Source: Coriobacteriia bacterium (lineage in GTDB: Bacteria; Actinomycetota; Coriobacteriia; Coriobacteriales; Eggerthellaceae). From it: a stretch of 40,333 bases of DNA. This document shows, one piece after another, positions 31,465 through 40,333 of this stretch. Positions within the stretch are counted from its first letter, which is position 1, and every line of letters begins with the position of its first letter. The notes beneath the pieces are model-generated. The model did no database searches. It was not told where the DNA came from and saw only the letters and a program-made list of their open reading frames with translations. The position numbers and the translations under genes are program-made. The DNA is taken from positions 1 through 40,333 of the forward strand of contig JAUNQF010000010.1 in assembly GCA_030536315.1 (NCBI GenBank), written 5' to 3'.

Positions 31465-34131
31465 CTATTTCTTGTTTTTCTTAACAGGGCGTTTAATCTT
31501 TTTTTGCTTCTTTGGCTTTGGTGTTTTTACCTTTGGCGCATTGAAGTCAAGTTCCTTCTCAACCTTAGCCTTTTGAGCAGCTTTTTCCGCAGCGCTTACA
31601 GCAGTTGTTTTTGGAGCATCGTTGTTTTCAGCCTTGTTAGTTGTAGGAGCAACAAATTCCGAAAGACCAAGCTCATGAGCAGTTTCAGGAGCAACGAAGC
31701 AGAACAAATCTGGGTCTGGACCAAACTTGCGCATAAGGCGATAATTCTTTGGCTCGCGAGTCTTCCACCAAGAATAAAGTGGACAGGCAATCGCAATCGA
31801 AGAATAAGCACCGCAAACAAGACCAATGCTCATAGCAAATGCAAAGTCTTTTAAGGTCTCACCGCCGAAGAACAACATAGCAACAACTGGAATAAGAGAC
31901 GTCATAGTTGTGTTAAGCGAACGAACAAATACCTGGTTGATTGAGTGATTTGCCATAGTAATGAAGCTGCATCGCTCAGTACCCTGCTTCATGTTGTCGT
32001 TAATTCTGTGAAATACAACAACCGTATCATAGAGCGAATAACCCAAAATGGTGAGCAATGCGGCAATTGTATTTGGCGAAATCTCGCGACCGAAAATCGC
32101 ATAAACACCAATAACCAAAATCAAATCGTGGATAAGGGCAACCACAGCCATAACACCCATCTTAGATTCAAATCTAATTCAAATATAAATAATAATCAAA
32201 ATAATAGAAACTAAAAACGCAATAAGCGAAGACTGAATAACACTCGTTCCCCAGTCAGGACCGATTGTTGTAACTTCGAAGTTCTCGGTTGTTCAGCCGA
32301 ATTTGTCTGCAACTTCCTTAGCGGATGCGGTCGCGTCTTCGGAGCTTGTAGTTGTAGTACGAACCAAAAAGCCAGGCTCACCATCTTGAACTGTTGTTTG
32401 AATTACAGCGTCGGGCTCGCCGGCTTCGTCAAACGCAGCACGGATATCTTCAATTTGAGTATCACCTGTTCCATGGAAAGTAACCGAAGTACCTCCAACA
32501 AACTCGATAGAATAGTTTAGGCCTTTAAATCCAAAGAACGCAAAGCAGACAACCATCGCTCCAGCAGCAACGCACAAGAAAACTTTGCGCCACTTCAAGA
32601 AGTTAATGTCCTTCTTAATAAAGCGGCCTTTAATCTTTTTAGCAGCATTAACAATGTGCGAAACTTCCTTCTCTTCGCCGTTTAGAAGTTTCTCAACGCC
32701 GCCAGAATATTTGAGCGAATCATCAATGTCCCAAAACTTAGGATGGTTTGCCATAACACGAGGCGCAAGCAAACGAATTAACGGCGCCTTGAAAATCAAC
32801 ATCATGACGATGTCGCAAACAATACCTAAAGCCAAGGTCAAACCAAAGCCTTTAACTGTCGCGGTCGCCAAGAAAAAGAGTGCCAAAGCAGAAACAAGTG
32901 TTACGGAGTCAGCATCGATAGATGTCATAATTGCGTGGTGAACACCAGTCTTGCTTGCCTGCTTAACCGTGCGCCCCATGCGAATTTCTTCGCGGAAACG
33001 CTCCAGGGTAAGTACCGAAGAATCCGCCGCCATACCAATGGTTAGAACGATACCTGCGATACCAGAAAGTGAGAGGCTGAAAAATCCAAGTTGCGAAAGC
33101 AAACCTAAAATTCCAAGATACATAGTTGCAAAGACAATCATCGCAGCTGCAGTAATTGTACCCAAGCCCTTGTAGAAAAAGAGCAAGTAAAGCATAACAA
33201 TGAGAAGACCAATCAAAGCAACCAAAACACCAGAATTCAAAGCATCTTGACCAAGAGTAGGACCAACAACCTGACTTTGCAAATATTCGAAGTTAACAGG
33301 AAGTGAACCAGAGTCAAGAACTGTCTTCATTTGGTTTGCGCCGTCCAAGTCATAACCACCAGTAATTTGTACCTGACCACCAGTGATTTCACTTTGAACA
33401 GCCGGCGCACTTTGGACTTCGTCATCAAGAATGATTACAATCTTGCCTTTGCTTGAAGCAAGTTCCTTTGTAGCAGCAGCAAATGCCGAAGTTCCTTCGC
33501 CGTCAAGTTTTAAGTTAACAGCATAATCCGAAGAAGTCTCCGAAGCCTTGCCGACCGTTACATTTTCAAGATTTTCACCAGTAATAAGAGGTGTATATGT
33601 TCCCTCCTTAACCTTTAGTTTTTGAGTGTCACCCGTAGAAAAGCTAACACCGAAGTCATCAGCTACAGTTGAGTTTTCACCATAATTGTTGTTTTCAATC
33701 TTTTCCTTAACAGCTTCGTCTGTAAAAGAATCCAAGCGAGCAAAAACCAATTTACCAGTTTTACCGATTGTCTCAAGCGCTTGTTGAGTATCAGACATAC
33801 CTGGTATTTGAACTAAAATTTGATCATTGCCTTGAAGCTGAACAACCGCTTCGCTAGCACCTAAAGCGTTAACACGGCTCTCGATAATGCTCCTTGATTT
33901 TTCCATGTCTTCTTGAGATACGGTAGCGTCTTCGCCAGTGCTCTTCGCAGACAAAACAACCGAAAGACCACCTTGAATGTCCAGGCCTTGATTGATTTTT
34001 TCCTGTGGTGGAGTGAATGCAAAAATCGACCCAATGATCAAAACTGTACATAAAATAAGCAACCAAATGTTTCTTCTGGTGCTTCTTCTTAATTTTCCAA
34101 ATTTCTTTCTTGCATCTTTAATTTTAGCCAT
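31465..34131 (-). CDS. secDF: Fused protein translocase subunit SecDF
   Basis: Membrane motor that uses the proton gradient to pull exported proteins out of the Sec channel. SecD and SecF, often two genes, form one 888-residue frame. SecD half: first helix about residues 22-40, QGLDIQGGLSVVL, a large external P1 domain, then five helices with TIGMAADSSVL. SecF half from about residue 510: LNYSIEFVGGT (Glu where many have Asp), then helices with LTILGYSLYDTVVVFHRINDN. A basic Lys/Pro tail ends the protein. TGA at 32293 and 32179 (residues 613 and 651) are Trp in the SecF periplasmic loop and next helix; read as stops they would break SecF. AAGGATGA precedes the ATG. Stop is TAG. Confidence 0.94.
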
Positions 34132-34164
34132 TTAAATCATCCTTTTTTACGTCTAAAATGTATC

Positions 34165-34179
34165 TATACAACCTGTATA
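34165..34179. promoter_or_regulatory. Inverted repeat upstream of secDF
   Basis: TATACA-ACC-TGTATA is a perfect 6-bp inverted repeat with a 3-nt centre in the 79-bp gap between the methyltransferase and secDF, 33 nt before the secDF ATG. It could be an operator or a small hairpin. A weak promoter (TTAAAG, 16 bp, TATACA) may overlap it. Confidence 0.3.
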
Positions 34180-34210
34180 TTTAACCATAAAAACGCTTTA
34201 ATAACACCAA

Positions 34211-34879
34211 TTATTTACTAATGATTAGGTATTTATTGCACTTGTCAGCAGAATATTCTTCGATTGTTTTGTATCCTGATTTGAGATCATCAATCTCTTT
34301 GTTTGTGAAATTGTGGCAGAAGCGGTAGGCGTCTTCCCTGTCTTTTCAACTTAGAAAGTAATCGTTTTCTTCGAGGTTTTGAAGACAAAGTTTTTCTTTC
34401 GCAAGTTTTGTTGTTTCTTTAGCTTTGTTAAAAACTCGTTCGTCTTTTTCAAATTGTCAGAAAGACACGATTGCAATCTTACTTTTGCATAACTCTGCAA
34501 GGAGCTTCTCGCGAAGCTCTGATGTGGGAATATGGTGCATAACGCCGAAGCAAACTGCAACATCATAGGAGTTTAAATTAAGAGTATTGTTCAATAATGA
34601 ATCTATAATATCAACTTGCTTGACTTTTTCGTCTCAAGAAAAATTATCGTAGTTATCAACTTTTACATTTAAGTCATTCTCTTCGAGAAATTTAGAAAAC
34701 CTTCTATTGCCGCAGCCTAAATCTAATACAGCGTCACCATTATGAAAAAATTGCAAACAATTTTTTCAACCTTCTCATTCGTGTTGGCGGGTATCAGAAA
34801 ACGATTCGGCAACCGAAGAATAGAACTCGGTTGTAGTTTTATTAATTAGTTGAATTTGTTCGTTGGTGTAATTACTCAT
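34211..34879 (-). CDS. Class I SAM-dependent methyltransferase, Trm9-like
   Basis: A 222-residue enzyme visible only when TGA is Trp: all five Trp (residues 35, 38, 82, 141, 178) are TGA and no TGG is used. It has the SAM-binding motif I VLDLGCGNRRFSKFL (about 51-65) and the post-motif FGVMHHIPTSELR. The N-terminal AESFSDTRQHEWEGW resembles the 'F..TR...W..V..FL' signature of Trm9/ALKBH8 methyltransferases, which methylate carboxymethyl groups on wobble uridine of eukaryotic tRNA. Bacterial relatives have no settled substrate, so tRNA is only a suggestion. Its start overlaps the lysS stop by 8 nt, suggesting coupled expression with a translation gene. Stop is TAA. Confidence 0.85.
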
Positions 34880-36359
34880 CTCTCATGTGAGGGAAAAGTA
34901 AGACATCTCGAATAGATTCGGAATTTGTAAGAAGCATTACGAGGCGATCGATACCAACCCCAACTCCTCCAGCAGGTGGCATGCCATATTCAAGTGCACG
35001 GATGTAATCGGCGTCAAAGCCCATTGCTTCGTTATCTCCTAAATCTTTTGCTTTAACTTGAGCTTCAAAGCGCTCGGCTTGATCGATTGGATCATTAAGT
35101 TCGCTAAATGCATTTGCATATTCATGACCGCAAATGAAAAGCTCAAAGCGCTCAGTGTAGTTTGGATCTTCGGCCTTCTTTGCCAAGGGAGAAACCTCTA
35201 ACGGATGCCCCGTTACAAATATTGGTTGGATCAATTTATCTTCGCAAGTAGCTTCAAAAATCTCAGCGATGAGTTTGCCCTTGCCCCATCCTTTTTGAGC
35301 CTTGCCGCCATTTTTCTCTAAAATCTTCTTTAGCTCTGCTTCGGTTCTGTCAAAAGAAATATCTTCACCAGTAGCCTCAGATGCAAGCTCTGTCATAGAT
35401 TTTGCTGGCCACTTCCCTGACAAATCTATTTCTTGTCCCTGGTATTCAACCTTCAAAGTTCCACAAGCAGCCTGAGCCGCAGCCTGAACGTAACCTTCGG
35501 TAAGGCGCATCATGCCTTCCAAATCTGAAAAAGCACAATAGGCTTCCATAGTTGTAAACTCAGGATTGTGATAGTGGTCCATGCCTTCGTTACGGAACTG
35601 ACGGCCCATTTCGAAGACGCGCTCAAAACCTCCAACAAGCAAACGCTTTAACGGAAGCTCGGTCGCAATTCGCAAAAAGTAATCGCGATCAAGTGCATTA
35701 AAGTGGGTTGTGAAAGGCTTCGCGTTCGCACCACCCATAATGGAGTGCAAAAATGGAGTCTCTACCTCGACATAGCCTTCATCTTCCATATAATGACGAA
35801 TCGCCGAAATAATGGCCGACCTCTTTTGGAAGACTTCCTTTACTTCTGGGTTCGCGATTAAATCAACATAGCGTTGACGATACCTTGTTTCCAAATCCGC
35901 AAGGCCGTGAAATTTTTCAGGAAGCGGGCGCAGGCTCTTCGAGAGAAGTTGGCACTTCTCAACCATGACAGAAAGCTGACCGCGCTTGGTCTTCATCGCT
36001 TTGCCAGTAACGCCAACCCAGTCTCCAACATCCAAATCTTTGGCTTTAGCGTAAGCATCTTCGCCCAAATTATCAATGCGGAAGAAAAGTTGCATGTCGC
36101 CTGTCGCATCGCGAAGACCCATAAACGTGACTTTACCTTGGCCTCGCTTTGAAAGGATGCGACCGGCAACCTTTACTTCGTCATTTGTGATATCGCCATC
36201 AGCGAGCTTGCCGTATTTCTCTTCCATATCAGCAACGTGATGAGTATAAGCGAAGGCCTCCCCGTAAGGGTTTTCGCCTGCTTCGATCATTGCGTTGCGC
36301 TTGTTTAAGCGAACTTTATATGGATCATCTTCGATTATGTTTTGCTTCTCTTCTGCCAT
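34872..36359 (-). CDS. lysS: Lysine--tRNA ligase, class II
   Basis: Charges tRNA-Lys. The 495-residue protein has an N-terminal OB-fold anticodon-binding domain (about 55-160, KVAGRILSKRGQGKVTFMGL) and a class II catalytic core with motif 2 FRNEGMDHYHNPEFT and motif 3 GVGIDRLVMLLTN. Its ATG is 1 nt after the greA stop with no clear ribosome binding site of its own, implying coupling. Its three Trp are TGG. greA-lysS adjacency is common in Gram-positives. Confidence 0.97.
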   Translation of the reverse strand: MAEEKQNIIEDDPYKVRLNKRNAMIEAGENPYGEAFAYTHHVADMEEKYGKLADGDITNDEVKVAGRILSKRGQGKVTFMGLRDATGDMQLFFRIDNLGEDAYAKAKDLDVGDWVGVTGKAMKTKRGQLSVMVEKCQLLSKSLRPLPEKFHGLADLETRYRQRYVDLIANPEVKEVFQKRSAIISAIRHYMEDEGYVEVETPFLHSIMGGANAKPFTTHFNALDRDYFLRIATELPLKRLLVGGFERVFEMGRQFRNEGMDHYHNPEFTTMEAYCAFSDLEGMMRLTEGYVQAAAQAACGTLKVEYQGQEIDLSGKWPAKSMTELASEATGEDISFDRTEAELKKILEKNGGKAQKGWGKGKLIAEIFEATCEDKLIQPIFVTGHPLEVSPLAKKAEDPNYTERFELFICGHEYANAFSELNDPIDQAERFEAQVKAKDLGDNEAMGFDADYIRALEYGMPPAGGVGVGIDRLVMLLTNSESIRDVLLFPHMRDE

Positions 36360-36360
36360 A

Positions 36361-36840
36361 TTAATCGTGTTTTACATCCAAAATTTTAATCTCAATTTTG
36401 TTGCCCTTAGGGCCTAAAGCGTCAACCTTCTCGCCCTTTTTATGACCGCAAAGCGCTTTACCAACCGGCGAAGAATTCGAAATCTTGCCGTTTGCGATAT
36501 CGCTTTCTGAACCTCCGACAATAGTAAAAGTGTTTTGCTTTCCAGCCATATTAACTTTGACCGTGCTACCAACACCAATCTTGTCAGAATTCTTGGCGGG
36601 CTTTTTAACAATCTTCGCGTTTTGCAAAATGTGATTAATTTCGCTAATGCGCTTTTCAACTTGAGCTTGCTCATTCTTGGCGTCGTCATATTCAGAATTT
36701 TCAGAAATGTCACCAAACTCACGAGCAACCTTAATGCGCGCACTAACTTCGGCACGCTTTTCATGCTCGAGGGAATACAACTCTTCCTCAAGCTTATCCT
36801 TGCCTTCTTTGGTTAAAATTATTTCTTCTTCCTCTGGCAT
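36361..36840 (-). CDS. greA: Transcription elongation factor GreA
   Basis: Rescues backtracked RNA polymerase by stimulating transcript cleavage. The 159 residues have an N-terminal coiled coil with the tip acidic residues (FGDISENSEYDDAKNEQ) and a C-terminal FKBP-like domain ending SPVGKALCGHKKGEKV. I start at MPEEEEI (36840), which has GGAG 4 nt upstream. An ATG 21 nt earlier lacks a site and would add an atypical leader. The 73-nt gap to tatA holds a small GGCAG/CTGCC hairpin without a T run. Confidence 0.95.
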   Translation of the reverse strand: MPEEEEIILTKEGKDKLEEELYSLEHEKRAEVSARIKVAREFGDISENSEYDDAKNEQAQVEKRISEINHILQNAKIVKKPAKNSDKIGVGSTVKVNMAGKQNTFTIVGGSESDIANGKISNSSPVGKALCGHKKGEKVDALGPKGNKIEIKILDVKHD

Positions 36841-36913
36841 AACTCTCCAATCCTCATGCAATAAAACATATCGGCAGTCATGCTGCCCTCTGTAAAATTT
36901 TATCGCCTAAATT

Positions 36914-37273
36914 TTATTCGGATTTCTTGCGGACGACTTTTTTCTTAGTAGTAGTTTTAGTGGATTTAGCAGCAGTCTTTTTAGCTGGAGCTTTTTTAGC
37001 AGGAGCCTTTTTTGCTGCTGGCTTCTTTGCAGTTGTGGTCTTTTTCTTAGGCGCCTCTTCAACTTCTTCAGTCTCTACGATAATCTCATCGTCATCCTTT
37101 TTTTCTTCGTCGCCTTGCATTCCCTTACGAAGACCTTTAATCCCCTTGCCAATTGAATTGCCAAGCTTTGGAAGATTCTTTGGTCCCAAAATGATCAAAA
37201 GAACAAAAGCAACGACTAAAATGACGATAATTTCGCCTGGTCCAAGACCTATTAACATTACATGAGATGTCAT
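36914..37273 (-). CDS. tatA: Twin-arginine translocation protein TatA with a histone-like Lys/Ala/Pro tail
   Basis: Pore-forming component that exports folded proteins. The 119 residues start with one transmembrane helix (about 13-30: GEIIVILVVAFVLLIILG), then the family hinge and amphipathic helix (GPKNLPKLGNSIGKGIKGLRKG). An acidic stretch follows (56-73), then a 45-residue tail of AAKKAPAKKA-type repeats, like histone H1 tails. Most TatA tails are polar but not this basic. AAGGAG is 7 nt before the ATG. No tatC or tatB is in the window. The promoter carries a palindrome in its spacer, so expression is probably regulated. Confidence 0.92.
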   Translation of the reverse strand: MTSHVMLIGLGPGEIIVILVVAFVLLIILGPKNLPKLGNSIGKGIKGLRKGMQGDEEKKDDDEIIVETEEVEEAPKKKTTTAKKPAAKKAPAKKAPAKKTAAKSTKTTTKKKVVRKKSE

Positions 37274-37317
37274 CTTTTATCTCCTTTTACTCGCCCGCTT
37301 AATCTCGAGTTTTGCGT

Positions 37318-37346
37318 ATATTAGCACAAACTTGTGCACTTTACAA
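37318..37346 (-). promoter_or_regulatory. tatA promoter with palindromic operator
   Basis: TTGTAA (37341-37346), 17 bp, TAATAT (37318-37323) on the minus strand. The spacer contains GCACAA-AC-TTGTGC (37324-37337), a perfect 6-bp inverted repeat abutting the -10 box. A protein bound there would block RNA polymerase. This is probably the lead promoter for tatA-greA-lysS and genes beyond. Confidence 0.6.
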
Positions 37347-37358
37347 ACAAATTTATAA

Positions 37359-39800
37359 TTACTTACGAACCTCAGCGCCGGTGGATTTGCAAACTTTTTC
37401 GACAAGCTTCGAATGCACGGCTTCAACTTCTTCGCTTGTAAGAGTTTTCTCTGGGTTGTTGTATTCAAGCGAATAAGCCATGCTCTTTTTGTCTTTGCCC
37501 AAATGCTTCTCGCTTTCAAAGACATCGAAAAGTTGAACGCTCTTTAATAGGTTGCCGCCCGCCGAAGTAATGCGCTGCATCATCGTCTCGTGAGTAACGC
37601 TCTTGTCAACGGTAAACGCAACGTCCATCGAAATGCCTGGGAACTGTGAAATTTCTTCGCAATTTCCAAAGTCCGAAGACGAGGCAATCAAGCCTTTAAC
37701 ATCGAGCTCAAAAGCTGCGACCGGTTTATCGATTTCAAATTTAGAAGCTAGCTGCGGGTGAACTTCGCCGATTCAACCAAGAACGGTGCCCTTCGAAGAC
37801 ACTTCGCAAGCTCGACCCGGCTGCAAAAATTCAAGATCAGTTTCTTTAAACTTGACCTTTGGAATGTTTAGGCTCTCCAAAATATTTTCAACAACGCCCT
37901 TTGCGTCGAAGAAATCAAAATCCGCGACCTTATTGTTTCACGCGTTATTGATTGCTTTGCCGCTCATAACACCAGCAACTTTTTGACGCTCACGAGGAAG
38001 CTGCTGACCGTTACGCGCGCTGAACACGACGCCAATTTCATAAAGAGAAATATCCGCAACGCCTCTATTTGTGTTATAAGCAACACTGCGAAGAAGCCCA
38101 GGGATCAAACTTTGGCGCATATATTTTTGCTCGGCATTCATTGGGTTGATAAGCTCAACTGGCTTGTCCTGCCCCATAAGTTTGCCGTCGTTTTCTTCAG
38201 CGAAGGCATAGCAAACAGTTTCATGCATACCGCTCGATATCAAAGTGTCGTTCAAAACACTACGAAGACGCTGGTCAGGAGTTCTAACTCCAACACGCTT
38301 CGCGCTCTTCGGAAGCGTGCTTTCAATTTTATCCATACCATAGATGCGCAAAACTTCTTCGTAAAGATCAATTTCGCGCTCAAGATCAGGTCTAAAAGTT
38401 GGTGTGATAACCTTCAAAATTTTTCCGGTTCCAATAACTTCGCACCCAAGATTCTTCAAAGTTTTTGTGACAAACGAAGATTTAATATCTGCGCCCATCA
38501 TTTTTTGGAAGCGCTCAACTCTAAAGTCGAGGCGATTTTTCTTCGTCTTGATTGGCCAGGCGTCCACAATCGAATCCTTGGCGGTGCCACTTGCACTACA
38601 AATTTTACCACCTGCAAGCTCAACTATCAGCGCCGCCGAAGCCGCAGAAATAGCTTCGATATCAGCATCATCAACTCGTCTTTCATATCGCATGGAGCTC
38701 TCAGAAATCAAAGCGAGGTTCCTGCTTGTGCGGCTTGTATGAGCCGGACTAAAAGTTGCCGTCTCAAGTAAAATCGAAGTTGTGTTGTCGTCAACTTCGG
38801 AGTTTTCACCACCCATAACACCAGCTAGAGCAACAGCTTTATCAGGTGTTGAAATTAATGTCATGTCAGACGTTAGGACGCGGTCTTCGCCATCGAGAGT
38901 CTTAAACTTCTCGCCATCCTTGGCGCCGCGAACAACAATGTCAACCTTGCCACTTTTGCTCTTGAGTTTGTCATAATCAAAAGCGTGCAGCGGTTGACCG
39001 AACAAATACAATATATAATTAGTAGCATCAACAATGTTATTAATGCTTCTGCAACCCATAGCGTTTAAGCGCTCAACCATCCATTTAGGCGAAGGACCCA
39101 CCTTAACACCCTTAATGACTCGAGCAGTATAACGAGGGCATCGCTCGTCTTCGCGGATTTTAACCGTTGGCATGCTGGCTTTTTCAAATTCGCACTTTTT
39201 AAGTTTTTCAGCCATGTCCTTAAGCGGATTTTTATATTTAACATCATAGATTGCCGCAATCTCGCGAGCACAACCAACAACGCTCAAGCAATCAGGCCTG
39301 TTAGGAGTGATTTCAGTATCAATTACGGTGTCGGAGAGGTTTAGGTAATCCGCAATTGGAACGCCAATCGGAGCATCCTTAGGCAAAATCATAATGCCTT
39401 CGTGGCTATCGGACAAACCAAGCTCGCGCTCGCTACAATTCATACCACAGCTCTCAACACCGCGAAGCTTCGCCTTCTTAATCTTGAAATCACCTGGAAG
39501 CACAGCGCCAATCTTCGCAACAACAACGTGGTCACCCTCTTCGAAGTTCTGAGCGCCGCAAACAATTTGAAGCTTCTCATCGCCCACATCAACTTTCGTA
39601 ACCCACATATGGTCCGAATCTGGGTGCTTTTCTTTCGATAGAATTTGTCCAGTTACGATGTTATCGAAGCCCTCGCCCGCGACCGCAACTTCTTCAACGC
39701 CAGTTCCAGTCAAATCCAGCTTGTCGCAAAATGCTTGCAAATCACCAGGTAGGTCTGGCACTTTTACATATTCGTTTAATCAATTTAGTGAAATCTTCAT
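37359..39800 (-). CDS. pheT: Phenylalanine--tRNA ligase beta subunit
   Basis: Forms the alpha2-beta2 PheRS with PheS. The full 813 residues include the N-terminal MKISLNWLNEYV, a tRNA-binding EMAP domain (about 40-155), B3/B4 editing domain, B5 domain and C-terminal FDX anticodon-binding domain. Three TGA codons are Trp: 39780-39782 (residue 7, in the near-invariant start), 37938-37940 (residue 621) and 37773-37775 (residue 676, in GWIGEVHP, a conserved motif). Under the standard code the start, one internal block and the C-terminus would be separate fragments. AAGGAGG is 5 nt before the ATG, 11 nt after pheS. Stop is TAA. Confidence 0.97.
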
Positions 39801-39811
39801 GCCACACCTCC

Positions 39812-40333
<522 letters not shown>

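Noticed and set aside
37983-38771. 262-codon plus-strand open frame inside pheT
   Set aside because: It is antisense to well-conserved PheT domains and its translation shows no family features.

Overview
The dominant signal in this AT-rich window is a reassigned stop codon. By hand count about 40 in-frame TGA codons interrupt 18 of 32 genes that are otherwise intact. Each can be read as tryptophan, and several fall where the family almost always has Trp (RecA residue 290, PheT residue 7 in MKISLNW, PheT GWIGEVHP, the DUF285 repeats). No gene ends in TGA: 28 end in TAA and 4 in TAG. Ordinary TGG is also used, about 50 times. All coordinates below read TGA as Trp; under the standard code these genes look truncated, split or absent.

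The gene set is not that of a Mollicute or a reduced insect symbiont, the classical TGA=Trp groups. It has a D,D-carboxypeptidase, RodZ, LexA, NrdR, SpoVS, TatA, RNase J plus RNase Y, and a 1539-residue surface protein. The order rpsO-pnp-rnj-ftsK-rodZ-rimO-pgsA-cinA-recA-recX-rny-spoVS-miaB, with lexA/nrdR close by, is the Gram-positive 'recA neighbourhood'. PNPase, RNase J and the lexA-nrdR pair point to Actinomycetota, most likely class Coriobacteriia. That placement is an inference.

Layout. Bases 1-1900 (+) carry a secreted penicillin-binding D,D-carboxypeptidase (5' end cut off) and a zinc-ribbon/FHA protein. Bases 2088-3756 carry dut-nrdR (-) divergent from lexA (+). Bases 3728-7606 carry miaA (-), a zinc alcohol dehydrogenase (+), then spoVS-miaB (-). 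Bases 7713-11942 carry recA-recX and rny plus a GHKL ATPase (-). Bases 12140-15859 carry rodZ-rimO-pgsA/cinA (-), where PgsA and CinA are one polypeptide. Bases 15908-22872 carry rpsO, pnp, rnj and ftsK (-). Bases 23031-27650 are the surface protein. Bases 27721-37273 are a probable long operon tatA-greA-lysS-methyltransferase-secDF-pgm-ybeY-era-recO (-). Bases 37359-40333 carry pheS-pheT (-), with pheS cut by the window end.

Most genes are housekeeping: DNA repair and the SOS response, RNA decay, tRNA modification, translation, protein export and wall growth. Genes are tightly packed with many 1-35 nt overlaps. Three promoters (lexA, miaA, rodZ) place the -10 box only 9-10 nt before the ATG with no ribosome binding site, implying leaderless mRNAs. 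I found no tRNA, rRNA, CRISPR array, insertion sequence or prophage, and no gene-free stretch over 300 bases.
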